A DNA stretch of 64,000 bases from Bacillus sp. V5-8f (GCF_002863565.1 NZ_PGUW01000007.1:186001-250000), one strand, 5' to 3'. Positions 34,572 to 44,986 are shown, counted from the first letter of the stretch. The notes: generated from the letters alone by a model not told the origin. Made by a program: numbers and translations.

Positions 34572-35186
34572 ATGGATTTTGATGTTTTGCGAGAATGGTT
34601 CACACTTGAGAAAATATTAGACGTTATCCAGCAATATCGCTCTCTTGGACCAATACCCGGGATTTTGCTGCCCTTACTAGAAGCGTTTTTGCCTTTTTTG
34701 CCGCTCGTCGTCTTTGTATTAGCGAATGCCAGCGCGTTCGGTCTCTGGCTGGGATTTTTATTTTCCTGGGTAGGTTCGGTTACTGGCGCAATGCTCGTAT
34801 TCTTTATATTCCGCAAGTATGGGCAAAAACGGATGCTCAGATTTTTACAAAAGCATAAACAGGTGCAAAGATTAATGGACTGGGTTGACCACCATGGTTT
34901 TGGCCCATTGTTTTTATTGCTTTGCTTTCCGTTCACCCCATCAGCACTCGTCAATGTTGTGGCCGGCCTTTCAAAAATAAGCCCGTTCCAGTATGCCTTA
35001 GCAGTTTTGGCAGGAAAAATGGTAATGATCTTCACAATAAGCTTTGTAGGCTACGATATTGTTTCGCTTATACATAAGCCAGCGAGGACGATTATCGTCC
35101 TTCTAATTATCGTGATTCTGTGGTATGCGGGTAAACAAATTGAGATAAGATTAAATAAGGGCATCAAGAGTGAGAATGGAGGTTAA
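34572..35186 (+). CDS. yhjE: TVP38/TMEM64 (SNARE-associated/DedA-like) membrane protein YhjE
   Basis: 204-aa inner-membrane protein of the VTT family. Conserved SNARE-associated block from GILLPLLEAFLPFLPLVV through LFLLLCFPFTPSALVNVVAG with the family glycine and Pro residues. Start is ATG 34572, 7 bases after AAGGAG; a longer TTG frame contains that site. sipV follows about 40 bases downstream, as in B. subtilis. Lipid or flippase roles of relatives are known; specific role unclear. Confidence 0.9.
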   Translation: MDFDVLREWFTLEKILDVIQQYRSLGPIPGILLPLLEAFLPFLPLVVFVLANASAFGLWLGFLFSWVGSVTGAMLVFFIFRKYGQKRMLRFLQKHKQVQRLMDWVDHHGFGPLFLLLCFPFTPSALVNVVAGLSKISPFQYALAVLAGKMVMIFTISFVGYDIVSLIHKPARTIIVLLIIVILWYAGKQIEIRLNKGIKSENGG

Positions 35187-35225
35187 ATTCCAAACATCAG
35201 GCTTTTACTACTGGGGGCCATAGAT

Positions 35226-35780
35226 ATGTCAACAAAGAGCAAACCGTATTTTCGCGACTGGATTACAGCCGGTATCATTGCTTTTGTCATATTCATTTTG
35301 ATCAGGACCTTTCTCTTTGCCAGCTATGAAGTGGAAGGGGAATCAATGCAGCCCACCTTGCAGGATGGAAATAGACTCGTCGTAAGCAAGATTGTTTATC
35401 AAATCGAGGACATCCATCGCTTTGATGTTATTGTTTTTCATGCCACTGATAAAGAAGACTATGTGAAAAGAGTCATCGGTCTTCCTGGAGACGCAATAGC
35501 ATATAAGGATGACAGCTTATATGTGAACGGAATTAAATATAGCGAACCTTATCTTAAGCACTTCTCCCCGCCGCTCCCCGGCCGGAATCTTACTGGTGAT
35601 TTTACCCTGGGAGAATTGACAGGTTTCCGGAAGGTTCCGAGCGGAAAGCTGTTCGTCCTGGGGGATAACCGGCTCGGCAGCATGGACAGCAGGCATTTTG
35701 GCTATGTGTCCATAGACCAAGTGGTCGGAAAGGTCGATGTGCGGTATTGGCCTTTAGACAAATTCAATGTGGAATTTTAA
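35226..35780 (+). CDS. sipV: Type I signal peptidase (SipV-like)
   Basis: Serine/lysine signal peptidase, 184 aa, with one N-terminal membrane anchor. Catalytic Ser40 in VEGESMQPTL and Lys81 in DYVKRVIGLPGD; the family boxes GLPGD and LGDNRLGSMDSRHFG are also present. The ribosome site is weak (GGGGGCC). Follows yhjE. Confidence 0.94.
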   Translation: MSTKSKPYFRDWITAGIIAFVIFILIRTFLFASYEVEGESMQPTLQDGNRLVVSKIVYQIEDIHRFDVIVFHATDKEDYVKRVIGLPGDAIAYKDDSLYVNGIKYSEPYLKHFSPPLPGRNLTGDFTLGELTGFRKVPSGKLFVLGDNRLGSMDSRHFGYVSIDQVVGKVDVRYWPLDKFNVEF

Positions 35781-35810
35781 GGGGCTAAAATTCAAGGTTT
35801 GACCGTTAGG

Positions 35811-35852
35811 AAGCTGACTTTGCTGCAAAGGGGTCAGCTTTATTTGTTTTTA
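35811..35852 (+). terminator. Terminator of yhjE-sipV
   Basis: AAGCTGAC pairs with GTCAGCTT, then TATTTGTTTTT. Confidence 0.8.
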
Positions 35853-36169
35853 TATAAAAGGGAACATATGATTGTACTTTTTGTCCAAGAATCGGTAAAA
35901 TGGAGAAAGAAGGTAACTGATAAAAATTAGCTAAAGTAGAGACAAGTTTTCCAGAAGGCATTGGTGAATTCCGATGTCTTTTGCCGTATTGTCGGCTATC
36001 GTTCTTACTACTGTTGTGGTGCCATTAATTTACACAAACCTGAACGGAAAATTGACAGGTATTTTTGATATGATTGTACTAAAGAGATTGGTCCGCTGAT
36101 CTGGTCAAATCGCTTTCGTTGCTCGATGGCGGTTTTGGGCGGTGAAAAGGGGATAGAGGAGGAAATAGG
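35853..36169 (+). other. addB leader region
   Basis: About 320 bases without a gene. Must contain the addBA promoter; no clear one was found. A strong ribosome site GAGGAGG is at the end. Confidence 0.4.
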
Positions 36170-39100
36170 ATGTCTCTCCGTTTTTTGCTTGGAAGAACCG
36201 GGACTGGGAAAACAACGAAAATTCTTGATGAAATCCGTGGGAAAATGCATAGTAATCCGTCAGGAAGTCCGATTATTTATCTTGTTCCAGATCAAATGAC
36301 GTTTTTATCAGAATATAAATTAATAACCACCCCGGGCCTTTCGGGGATGATACGTACCCAGGTGTATAGTTTTTCCCGCCTTGCCTGGCGCGTTCTCCAG
36401 GAAACCGGCGGAATGACAAGGCTCCACTTGGACAGTGTTGGAGCCAATATGCTTATCCGCAAGATTATTGAAGATAAGAAAGATGATTTAAAAATGTTTC
36501 GCCGCTCTGCAGACAAACAGGGATTTATTGCCCAGATTGAAGAAATGCTTACAGAATTTAAGCAATACTGCATCAACCCTGAGGACATTAAGGAATTTGT
36601 AGAGCAAAAGGAAAAAGGCGGGGGGCTGGATGCGAAGCTTCATGACCTTGAAATGATATACCGCGCATTTGAGGACGAACTGGTTGGCAAGTATTTGGCT
36701 TCGGAGGATTATTTTACATTGCTGGTAGAAAAGGTGGCAATGTCGTCATATATCTCATCAGCCGAGATTTATATTGATGGTTTTTATAGCATGACACCAC
36801 AGGAACTTCTAATAGTAAAGGAACTTATGAGACTAAGCAAAGGTGTCACCGTAGCCCTCACACTGGACCGGCCGTACAAGCAAACCCCACCGGAAAACCT
36901 GGAATTATTCAGGCAGACAGGATCGCTTTACCATAGCATTTATAACGAGGCTCTAAACCTCGGGATGATGCCGGAATCGGATATTGTTTTGTCACGGGCT
37001 GAACGGTTTAGTTCAAGTCCAGCTCTTGCTCATCTCGAAGCAAATTTTAATGTCCGCCCAGCCCGAATTTTTCCGGACGGTACAGATATTGCTTTGGTAC
37101 CTTCGGTTAACCGGCGAGCAGAGGTGGAGGGAGCTGCGCGTACAATCTTAAAGCTTGTCCGTGAAGAAAATTACCGTTGGAGAGATATTGCGATTTTAGT
37201 GCGTAATGGAGATTCCTATCATGACTTGATCCAAACGGTTTTCCGGGATTATCAAATTCCGGTTTTCGTTGATTCGAAACGCTCCATGCTAAACCATCCT
37301 ATGATCGAACTAATTCGGTCCACCCTTGAAATCCTGCTTTCAAATTGGAGATACGAACCGGTTTTCCGCTCCATTAAAACAGAACTGCTGTACCCGCTTG
37401 CCGGGAATCACGATCGCATCAGGGAACGGGTGGACAGGCTTGAAAATTTTGTTCTTTCCCGTGGAATCAAGGGAGAAAAATGGACGTCGAAGGAACGTTG
37501 GAAATACGTGCGGTTCCGTGGACTTGAACTAGAAGAGCGCACTCAGACAGAAAGTGAAAAGCGGATAGAGGATGATTTCAATGAGCTGAAACAAATGTTT
37601 ACTGAACCGATCCTTCGTTTGTCCCGCCGCTTAAAACGCGCAAAAAATGGACGCGAATTTTGTGAAGCCCTTTATTTGTATCTTGAGGAATTGCATGTCC
37701 CTGAAAAACTGGATAAATGGAAATTTGAAGCGGAAGATGAAGGGGATTTGCTTGCTGCGCGGGAGCATGAACAAGTGTGGGACGCTGTAATGGATTTATT
37801 GGACCAATTTGTAGAAATGCTCGGAAATGAAATGAGTAGCTTGAAACAGTTTTCTGCCGTTATCGAGACGGGTTTAGAAACATTGAAGTTCTCCCTTGTT
37901 CCCCCCGCCATTGATCAGATCCTTATTGCTAATTTAGATTTATCACGTTTAGATGATGTTAAGGCCGCATTTGTCATTGGTCTTACAGAAGGTGTGCTGC
38001 CGGCAAAAGCGGGTGAAGAAGGGATATTTTCCGACGGTGACCGGGACGCTTTATCCACTGAAGGGCTCCCAATTGCCCCAAGCTCAAAAATTCGGCTGAT
38101 GGATGAGGAATTTACCGCCTATAAAGCGTTCATGACGCCTTCACAGAAGCTTTATCTCTCCTATCCTTTAGCTGATGAAGAAGGAAAAACACTATTACCG
38201 TCTTCCTATATTAAGAGAGTAAGAGATGTGCTTCCTAACCTCGCGGAATCGTTTTATATGAATGATCCGTCAGACCTTCCTGCATCTCGGCAAGTGGAAT
38301 ATGCAGCGAATTTTGATGTGGCTTTATCATACTTAACTGCACAGCTGCAGCTGAAAAAAAGAAATTATCCAATCGATCCGCTCTGGTGGGATGTTTATAA
38401 CGCCTATATTGATAACAAAGTCATGAAACAGGAAGCGGTACGCGTCCTTTCCAGCCTTTTTTATGAGAACAAGGCAAAGCAATTATCAGCTTCTACGAGC
38501 AAAAAATTATATGGAGATACAATTACGGCGAGTGTATCACGGATGGAAATGTTCAACAGCTGTCCGTTTTCCCATTATGCAGCTCACGGATTGAAACTAA
38601 ATGAACGTAAGATTTACCGGCTTGATGCCCCGGATATAGGAGAGATGTTCCATGGTGCACTCAAGCTGATTTCGGATTATTTGCGTGACCACCATATTTC
38701 CTGGGCATCCCTTACAAAGGAACAATGTCTAAGGCTGGCAAAAGAAGCAGTGGACCGGCTGGCTCCAAGGCTTCAAAATGAAATACTGCTTAGCACAAAC
38801 CGCCATCATTATTTAAAGAAGAAGCTAGAAAATGTCATTGGCCGTGCCTCGATGATTTTAAGCGAGCATGCAAAGGTCAGCGGCTTTGCGCCGATCGGAC
38901 TTGAACTTGGATTCGGAAAGAACGGAGAACTGCCACCCCTTTCCTTTACCTTGAAGGATGGAACAAAAATGGAGCTCGTTGGTAGAATAGACCGGGTGGA
39001 TAAAGCGGTAGAAAACGAGGGCGTTTATTTACGGGTAATGGATTATAAGTCTAGCGAAAAGGATGTCAATATCAGTGAGGTCTACTATGGGCTTGCTTTA

Positions 39101-39664
39101 CAAATGCTTACTTACCTGGATGTAGTCATTACCCACTCCGTGCCTCTGATCGGGACAGATGCTTTTCCAGCTGGTGTACTTTACTTTCATGTCCATAATC
39201 CGGTGGTAAACACAAGCGGCATGGTTGGAATGGATGAAATAGAGAAGGGGATTTATAAGAGCTTCAAAATGAAGGGCCTTCTGCTTGGGGAACATAGTAT
39301 TCTCCAATTGATGGACCGCTCGCTTGAACAAGAGGGATCACAGTCTTCAGATGTGATTCCTGCTGGTTTTAATAAAGATGGCTCTATTAAATCACACTCC
39401 AAAATTGCAAGCCGCGAAGAATTCTCGCTGTTGAAAAGACACGTACGGGAAGTGTATCAGGATGCAGGCGATTCTATCGTTGAGGGAAAGGTTGATATTA
39501 CTCCATACAAACTGAAAGACCGGACTCCGTGTACGTTTTGTTCATTTAAGTCAGTTTGCCAATTCGATCAGTCGCTGGCGGAAAACGAATTTAGAATTTT
39601 AACACCAAGAAAGCAGTCCGATATCTTGGAAATGCTGAGGAAGGAGACACAGGATAATGGGTAA
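36170..39664 (+). CDS. addB: ATP-dependent deoxyribonuclease subunit AddB
   Basis: Subunit of the AddAB helicase-nuclease for double-strand-break repair and Chi recognition; 1164 aa. Walker A-like GRTGTGKTTK at residues 8-17. The iron-sulfur cluster cysteines are intact: one near residue 798 (FNSCPFSHYA) and CTFCSFKSVC at 1121/1124/1130, the same spacing as in B. subtilis. The nuclease motif is VMDYKSSEKD with a preceding LVGRIDRVD. Overlaps addA by 8 bases. Confidence 0.97.
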   Translation: MSLRFLLGRTGTGKTTKILDEIRGKMHSNPSGSPIIYLVPDQMTFLSEYKLITTPGLSGMIRTQVYSFSRLAWRVLQETGGMTRLHLDSVGANMLIRKIIEDKKDDLKMFRRSADKQGFIAQIEEMLTEFKQYCINPEDIKEFVEQKEKGGGLDAKLHDLEMIYRAFEDELVGKYLASEDYFTLLVEKVAMSSYISSAEIYIDGFYSMTPQELLIVKELMRLSKGVTVALTLDRPYKQTPPENLELFRQTGSLYHSIYNEALNLGMMPESDIVLSRAERFSSSPALAHLEANFNVRPARIFPDGTDIALVPSVNRRAEVEGAARTILKLVREENYRWRDIAILVRNGDSYHDLIQTVFRDYQIPVFVDSKRSMLNHPMIELIRSTLEILLSNWRYEPVFRSIKTELLYPLAGNHDRIRERVDRLENFVLSRGIKGEKWTSKERWKYVRFRGLELEERTQTESEKRIEDDFNELKQMFTEPILRLSRRLKRAKNGREFCEALYLYLEELHVPEKLDKWKFEAEDEGDLLAAREHEQVWDAVMDLLDQFVEMLGNEMSSLKQFSAVIETGLETLKFSLVPPAIDQILIANLDLSRLDDVKAAFVIGLTEGVLPAKAGEEGIFSDGDRDALSTEGLPIAPSSKIRLMDEEFTAYKAFMTPSQKLYLSYPLADEEGKTLLPSSYIKRVRDVLPNLAESFYMNDPSDLPASRQVEYAANFDVALSYLTAQLQLKKRNYPIDPLWWDVYNAYIDNKVMKQEAVRVLSSLFYENKAKQLSASTSKKLYGDTITASVSRMEMFNSCPFSHYAAHGLKLNERKIYRLDAPDIGEMFHGALKLISDYLRDHHISWASLTKEQCLRLAKEAVDRLAPRLQNEILLSTNRHHYLKKKLENVIGRASMILSEHAKVSGFAPIGLELGFGKNGELPPLSFTLKDGTKMELVGRIDRVDKAVENEGVYLRVMDYKSSEKDVNISEVYYGLALQMLTYLDVVITHSVPLIGTDAFPAGVLYFHVHNPVVNTSGMVGMDEIEKGIYKSFKMKGLLLGEHSILQLMDRSLEQEGSQSSDVIPAGFNKDGSIKSHSKIASREEFSLLKRHVREVYQDAGDSIVEGKVDITPYKLKDRTPCTFCSFKSVCQFDQSLAENEFRILTPRKQSDILEMLRKETQDNG

Positions 39665-42600
39665 AAAGCAGATTCCGGTTAAGCCGGCTGACGTTACCTG
39701 GACAGACGACCAGTGGAAAGCGATCTGGGCAAAGGGGCAGGATATCCTTGTAGCGGCAGCCGCCGGATCAGGGAAAACAGCCGTTTTGGTAAATCGTATT
39801 ATCCAAAAAATTCTCTCAGATGAGAATCCGATAGATGTGGATGAACTGCTTGTTGTGACCTTTACCAATGCATCAGCGGCAGAAATGCGACATCGGATTG
39901 GAGAAGCGCTTGAGAAGGCGATTGATGAAAACCCCGATTCACAGCATTTGCGAAAGCAGTTGGGCCTGATCAATCGGGCTTCGATTTCTACTCTCCATTC
40001 CTTTTGCCTGGAAGTAATAAGGAAGTATTATTACTTGACTGAAATTGATCCAGGCTTCCGGATTGCAGATTCCACCGAATCTGAACTGCTCCGGGATGAA
40101 GTGATGGAAGACATGTTCGAGGAACAGTACGGCCAAAGCGATAATGAGCGCTTTTTTAACCTGGTTGATGCATTTACGAGCGACCGAAATGACTCAGGCT
40201 TGCAAAACATGGTCCGCTCCTTGCATGATTTTTCAAGGTCACATCCAGAGCCGGACCTTTGGCTGGATAATCTGGTCAAAATGTATGAAGTCGATGAAAA
40301 TAGCTTGATCGACGACCTCTCGTTTATTGATGCCTTAAAATTTGATATTGATATACAGCTCCAAACAGCGCACGATCTTCTAAATCAAGCAATGGACCTG
40401 GCAAATCTTCCGGGGGGGCCAGCCCCACGTATTGAAAATTTCGTTGATGATCTTAGGATTGTCGAGCAATTATCCAATGCCCGTGAGCAGTCGTGGAACC
40501 ATCTTTACGAGTCGATGCAGACCTGGAAATTTTCGACGGCTAAGCGTTGTACCGGTGACCAATATATTAAAGAACTGGTTGATTTAGCTACAAGTCACCG
40601 CAACAAAGCGAAAAAAATACTAGAGAAGTTGAAAAGTGAATTATTCTCCCGAAAGCCGGGCAGCTATATTCGTGATATTCGTGAACTAAAAGGATATGCA
40701 GAAACACTTGTCATGCTGGTCAAAGAGTTTGATTCGCGATTTTTTGCAGCAAAGGCGGAAAAGAATCTGGTGGATTTTGCAGACCTGGAGCATTATTGCC
40801 TGGAGATCCTTACAGAATCGAATGATGATTCGATGAGGTTGCCTTCACAAGCAGCGCTGGAATACCGAAGCAGATTCAAAGAGGTACTGGTTGACGAGTA
40901 TCAGGATACGAATCTTGTTCAGGAGTCGATTATAAAGCTTGTGACCGCTGATGGAGAGGAAAATGGAAATCTATTTATGGTTGGTGACGTAAAGCAAAGC
41001 ATTTACCGTTTCCGGCTTGCGGAGCCGAACCTATTTCTAGGGAAATACACACGCTTTACACATGAAGGCACCGATACGGGCTTGCGGATTGACTTAAACC
41101 AAAACTTCCGCAGCCGAAGGGAAGTGCTGGATGGTACAAACTATTTGTTTAAGCAGCTAATGGGCATTGCAGTAGGAGAGATCGAGTACGATCAGGACGC
41201 CGAGCTAAAAAAAGGGGCTGCTTATCCGGAAGACAAATATCCGATTGAATTGTACTTAATTGATGGGACAAACACTGAGGGAGAGGTTAGTTTGTCTCAG
41301 CACGAACCGGAGACCGATTCACCGGAAGCGGCTTTCGATACGGAGGAATTAGAAAACGCCCAGCTGGAAGCAAGGATGATGGCGAAGCTGATTCGAAAAG
41401 CGATTGCGGAAAAACAGCAAATTTTTGATGCCAAAACACAGAACTACCGTTCTATTACCTATCGGGACATTGTCATCCTCTTGCGATCCATGCCATGGGC
41501 TCCGCAAATTATGGAGGAATTTAAGAATCAAGGGATACCGGTGTATGCGAATTTGTCGACCGGCTATTTTGAGGCTACTGAAGTGGCAATTATGATTTCC
41601 TTGTTGAAGGTGATCGATAATCCTCAGCAGGATATCCCGTTAGTTTCTGTACTCCGTTCGCCGATTGTCGGCATGGATGAAGAAGAATTGGCTCAGATCC
41701 GACTATTTCATTCGGGAACCTATTATGAGGCCATGTCCGATTTTTTTAGGAAAGCTGATGCTGAAGAATATGGCTCTCTTTATGAAAGGGCGGCCTGGTT
41801 TATTGGAAAACTTGTGAAGTGGAGAAGGTTAGCGGCCAAGGAGCCCCTTTCCGATTTGATTTGGCTATTGTACCGCGAGACGAGGTTTTATGATTTTGCC
41901 GGCGGAATGCCAGGTGGAAAACAACGGCAGGCCAACCTCCGAGCGTTATATGACCGTGCACGGCAGTATGAGTCCAGCTCCTTTCGCGGGTTATTCCGTT
42001 TTTTGCGCTTCATCGAAAGAATGCAGCAACGTGGGGATGATTTGGGTGCTGCAAGGGCTTTGGGGGAACAGGAGGATGTTGTCCGGCTGATGACCATCCA
42101 TTCCTCTAAAGGGTTAGAGTTTCCCGTTGTGTTCATTGCGGGGCTTTCCAAGCAATTCAACATGATGGATATCCGGAAGTCTTATTTACTTGATAAAGAT
42201 TACGGTTTTGCTTCAAAATATGTAAATCCGGAGCTGCGTATAACATATCCATCCCTGCCGCAAATCGCATTCAAAAAGAAAAAACAGCTAGAAATGATTG
42301 CAGAGGAAATGCGTGTTCTCTATGTTGCTTTAACAAGGGCTAAGGAAAAGCTCTACCTGATCGGCACTGTTAAGGATGCGGAAAAAAAGTTACAGGAATG
42401 GGCAACCGCCCGCACAAATAACGATTGGCTGCTAAAGGATTATGTCAGGGCAGGCGCTAAAAGCTATATGGATTGGATTGGTCCTGCGATTGTGCGACAC
42501 AACCACAGCGATCTCTTATTTGGAACGGAATACGGTGAAGCCGCCAATGAAGACGTCTACCGCCATCCATCAAGTTGGCAAATTGAAATCGTACCAGGCG

Positions 42601-43433
42601 GGGACTTGCAACTGGCGGATGATGAGGAAGCGATGGAGCAGGAAAAACTTCTGGACGCTGTGAAAAATTTCGAGAAAGCTAATGCACAGTCAGAATATAA
42701 GGATAAAATTGTTCACCAATTGAATTGGGAATATCCTTATGCTGATGCAGCTGTTCATCGTTCTAAACAATCGGTGTCAGAGTTAAAGAGGCAGGCTGAG
42801 GTTCGTGATGACCAAAGTTCTACGGAATTGCTGCGGAAGTTTAAGCGCCCCATTTTAACCCGCCCGGTCTTTATGCAGGAAAAATCGCTGACCCCCGCTG
42901 AAAAAGGGACGGTTATGCATTTGATTATGCAGCATATTGATATGGCCCTTCCAGTTACAGAACAAACTATAAATCAGTTGGCTGAGGATTTAATCAAGCG
43001 CGAGCTTATGACAGAAGAGCAAAAAGCGGCAATAGATCCTGCCGTTATAGTAGGTTTCTTTGAAAGTGAGATCGGTGAGCGTTTAAAACGAGCTGACGCG
43101 ATTCGTCGTGAAGTGCCGTTTACCATGGCAGTGCCTGCGCATGAGGCCTATAATGACTGGGAAAACGGCGATGAACATATTCTTATCCAGGGGGTCATCG
43201 ATTGTATTTTCGAGGATGAGCAAGGAACGGTTCTCCTCGATTATAAAACGGACACGATTACTGGGCGGTTTGCCAGTGGATTTGAGGGGGCCAGGGAAAT
43301 CTTGGCTGACAGGTACCGCGTCCAGTTGAAATTATATACCCGGGCAATTGAAACCATACTAAAGAAGTCGGTAACTGAGAGCTACCTGTTCTTCTTTGAT
43401 GGCGCACATTTATTGAACATGAATAACAGCTGA
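39657..43433 (+). CDS. addA: ATP-dependent helicase/nuclease subunit AddA
   Basis: UvrD-type helicase with C-terminal RecB-like nuclease, 1258 aa, slightly longer than usual. Walker A AAAGSGKTAVLV near residue 34; VDEYQDTN (motif II), MVGDVKQSIYRFR (motif III), RLMTIHSSKGLEFPVV (motif V), YVALTRAKEKLYL (motif VI) and nuclease DYKTD. Start overlaps addB. The gene is followed by a terminator and by gerPF in the opposite direction, not by sbcD. Confidence 0.97.
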   Translation: MGKKQIPVKPADVTWTDDQWKAIWAKGQDILVAAAAGSGKTAVLVNRIIQKILSDENPIDVDELLVVTFTNASAAEMRHRIGEALEKAIDENPDSQHLRKQLGLINRASISTLHSFCLEVIRKYYYLTEIDPGFRIADSTESELLRDEVMEDMFEEQYGQSDNERFFNLVDAFTSDRNDSGLQNMVRSLHDFSRSHPEPDLWLDNLVKMYEVDENSLIDDLSFIDALKFDIDIQLQTAHDLLNQAMDLANLPGGPAPRIENFVDDLRIVEQLSNAREQSWNHLYESMQTWKFSTAKRCTGDQYIKELVDLATSHRNKAKKILEKLKSELFSRKPGSYIRDIRELKGYAETLVMLVKEFDSRFFAAKAEKNLVDFADLEHYCLEILTESNDDSMRLPSQAALEYRSRFKEVLVDEYQDTNLVQESIIKLVTADGEENGNLFMVGDVKQSIYRFRLAEPNLFLGKYTRFTHEGTDTGLRIDLNQNFRSRREVLDGTNYLFKQLMGIAVGEIEYDQDAELKKGAAYPEDKYPIELYLIDGTNTEGEVSLSQHEPETDSPEAAFDTEELENAQLEARMMAKLIRKAIAEKQQIFDAKTQNYRSITYRDIVILLRSMPWAPQIMEEFKNQGIPVYANLSTGYFEATEVAIMISLLKVIDNPQQDIPLVSVLRSPIVGMDEEELAQIRLFHSGTYYEAMSDFFRKADAEEYGSLYERAAWFIGKLVKWRRLAAKEPLSDLIWLLYRETRFYDFAGGMPGGKQRQANLRALYDRARQYESSSFRGLFRFLRFIERMQQRGDDLGAARALGEQEDVVRLMTIHSSKGLEFPVVFIAGLSKQFNMMDIRKSYLLDKDYGFASKYVNPELRITYPSLPQIAFKKKKQLEMIAEEMRVLYVALTRAKEKLYLIGTVKDAEKKLQEWATARTNNDWLLKDYVRAGAKSYMDWIGPAIVRHNHSDLLFGTEYGEAANEDVYRHPSSWQIEIVPGGDLQLADDEEAMEQEKLLDAVKNFEKANAQSEYKDKIVHQLNWEYPYADAAVHRSKQSVSELKRQAEVRDDQSSTELLRKFKRPILTRPVFMQEKSLTPAEKGTVMHLIMQHIDMALPVTEQTINQLAEDLIKRELMTEEQKAAIDPAVIVGFFESEIGERLKRADAIRREVPFTMAVPAHEAYNDWENGDEHILIQGVIDCIFEDEQGTVLLDYKTDTITGRFASGFEGAREILADRYRVQLKLYTRAIETILKKSVTESYLFFFDGAHLLNMNNS

Positions 43434-43457
43434 AACGAAATGATTAGTTTATACCAT

Positions 43458-43497
43458 AAAGAAACGGCAGCGTTGCGCAAGCCGTTTCTTTTTTTAC
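43458..43497. terminator. Terminator of addBA, shared with gerP operon
   Basis: AAAGAAACGGC pairs with GCCGTTTCTTT, followed by TTTTA on the plus strand and a short T run on the minus strand. Confidence 0.88.
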
Positions 43498-43715
43498 TAA
43501 AAATTGCCTGTAACAGGCTGGTCAACACCATTTGCGTTTATGACATTGGTCCCGCTTATTCCGCTTCCTGATAATACAAATGCCCCAAGGTTGTACCCTC
43601 CGCTGCCCAGGTATGTTTTTGAGGAACTTTTTGGAGAAGTAGACAGGGTGTCCCCGAATTGAAGTGCTCCCCCGCTTATATTAATTACTTGGACCGGTCC
43701 AATAATAGCTGGCAT
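43497..43715 (-). CDS. gerPF: Spore germination protein GerPF
   Basis: 72-aa spore coat protein; last gene of the operon. GerPA/GerPF family: starts MPAIIGPVQVINISGGALQFG, then GSGGYNLG and VDQPVTG. The gerP operon makes the coat permeable to germinants. AGGAGGGG lies upstream of the ATG. Confidence 0.95.
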   Translation of the reverse strand: MPAIIGPVQVINISGGALQFGDTLSTSPKSSSKTYLGSGGYNLGAFVLSGSGISGTNVINANGVDQPVTGNF

Positions 43716-43759
43716 TTTTCTTCCCCTCCTTTGCTAAACTAGTATTGGTGTTTATTCAT

Positions 43760-44194
43760 TTAATCGAAAGGTTGGCTCCCAGTTGTTTGAATGCTTGTTG
43801 AAGGAGTTTCATAAGGTATTGGGCGGCTGCCATTTAAAAGCTGGCGGATATGCTTAATCCTGGCATGCATGAGAGTATCACCCGTATTCCCTAACATAAC
43901 GACTGAAGAGGCAGCTATACCCTTAATATCTATCTCCCCGACATTAATAAATGGCTGTTTGTTTACATAGGTAGTTGTGACTTGTTCTGTTATTGGCAAA
44001 AAAAAGTCGGGATAAGAATAAATTTCATAAGGAAGGACATCTGCTTCGTTTCCCAAATAAGTTGGTATTTGTCTTTGAACGGCAAATACATTTGCAATGC
44101 TATGAATGTATGAGCAGTCGCCGATTTGAATAGTAGAACTCAAATCTAAGGACTTGATTGATACACTGTCTACTTTTGAAATTCTTGAAAACAT
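43760..44194 (-). CDS. gerPE: Spore germination protein GerPE
   Basis: 144-aa coat protein, fifth in the operon. Starts MFSRISKVDSVSIKSLDLSS and contains IQIGDC, IDIKGIAASSVVMLGNTG, the short beta-strand motifs shared by Ger P proteins. Start lies two bases after the gerPD stop. Confidence 0.92.
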   Translation of the reverse strand: MFSRISKVDSVSIKSLDLSSTIQIGDCSYIHSIANVFAVQRQIPTYLGNEADVLPYEIYSYPDFFLPITEQVTTTYVNKQPFINVGEIDIKGIAASSVVMLGNTGDTLMHARIKHIRQLLNGSRPIPYETPSTSIQTTGSQPFD

Positions 44195-44196
44195 TT

Positions 44197-44379
44197 TTAT
44201 CTCTGTACAAAAGGCGTCAAAGGACCAATAATCAAGGATTCCGGAGGAGTATCAAAGGCTGATGAAAGCTGGATGGTATGTGCATCCCCGATTAGGAACA
44301 AGGAAGCACTGGATATACCAATCATATTGATAGAGCCTACATGCAGACCGCAATTTGTCACATTATACTGCATTGTCAT
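44197..44379 (-). CDS. gerPD: Spore germination protein GerPD
   Basis: 60-aa coat protein. The core VGSINMIGISSASLFLIGD and DTPPESLIIGPL is as in other GerPD. Start ATG 44379 is 5 bases after GGGAGG; the frame is longer but earlier codons lie inside gerPC. It overlaps gerPC by about 17 bases. Confidence 0.92.
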   Translation of the reverse strand: MTMQYNVTNCGLHVGSINMIGISSASLFLIGDAHTIQLSSAFDTPPESLIIGPLTPFVQR

Positions 44380-44986
44380 TATAACCTCCCGTTTGTTTAT
44401 GCGAAAAAGTGAGAAAATTACCAATCGCACTCAAGATGTCGTTCTTTATTTGTTCGGTTACCTTATCCCTGACTTGATCAACCTGGCTGTTAACTCGCTC
44501 AGTGGGCGCTGTTCTATCTAGATATAGCTCGATTCTTTGTTGAAGCTGCCTGGCTACGTCGCTCTTAATGAATTCCCTGTATGAAGAGTCGATGGGACGT
44601 CCAGCCCTGCGTTCAGATTCGGTAATGATGTCATCCATCTGTCCCTGAATGGATTGTGTAATTTGCCCAATAACGGCTTCCCGCTCCGGAAATAAGTAAG
44701 GTACCTGTGGAGAAGTTCCATTTATGGAGAATTCATCTATCTGGTTAAGATCATTTGGATTTAATCCGATATTTAATGTGCCTTCCAAAGTTTCAACCTT
44801 CAACTGATCAAATTTATATTCGATTCTTCCAACATGCACTGGCGGTTTATTCCTTAGTTCCGTAAGCTCCTCTCTTAATAACTGTAATGACTTTTCCAAT
44901 TGGGCAATGCGGTTTTCCTGGGTCGCTAAATATCGTTGCATCTGAAGCGTGTAGGAATGAAATTCATTTTGCACAGGTCCAATCAC
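44363..44986 (-). CDS. gerPC: Spore germination protein GerPC
   Basis: 207-aa protein, the largest of the operon. N-terminal coiled coil (about 10-50, IAQLEKSLQLLREELTEL), then YKFDQLKVETLEGTLNIGL, the family hallmark. Start GTG 44986, 5 bases after AGGAG. Overlaps gerPD. Confidence 0.92.
   Translation of the reverse strand: MIGPVQNEFHSYTLQMQRYLATQENRIAQLEKSLQLLREELTELRNKPPVHVGRIEYKFDQLKVETLEGTLNIGLNPNDLNQIDEFSINGTSPQVPYLFPEREAVIGQITQSIQGQMDDIITESERRAGRPIDSSYREFIKSDVARQLQQRIELYLDRTAPTERVNSQVDQVRDKVTEQIKNDILSAIGNFLTFSHKQTGGYNDNAV

Noticed and set aside
44273-44521. Plus-strand frame antisense to gerPC/gerPD
   Set aside because: Antisense to two well-recognised genes; no ribosome site.
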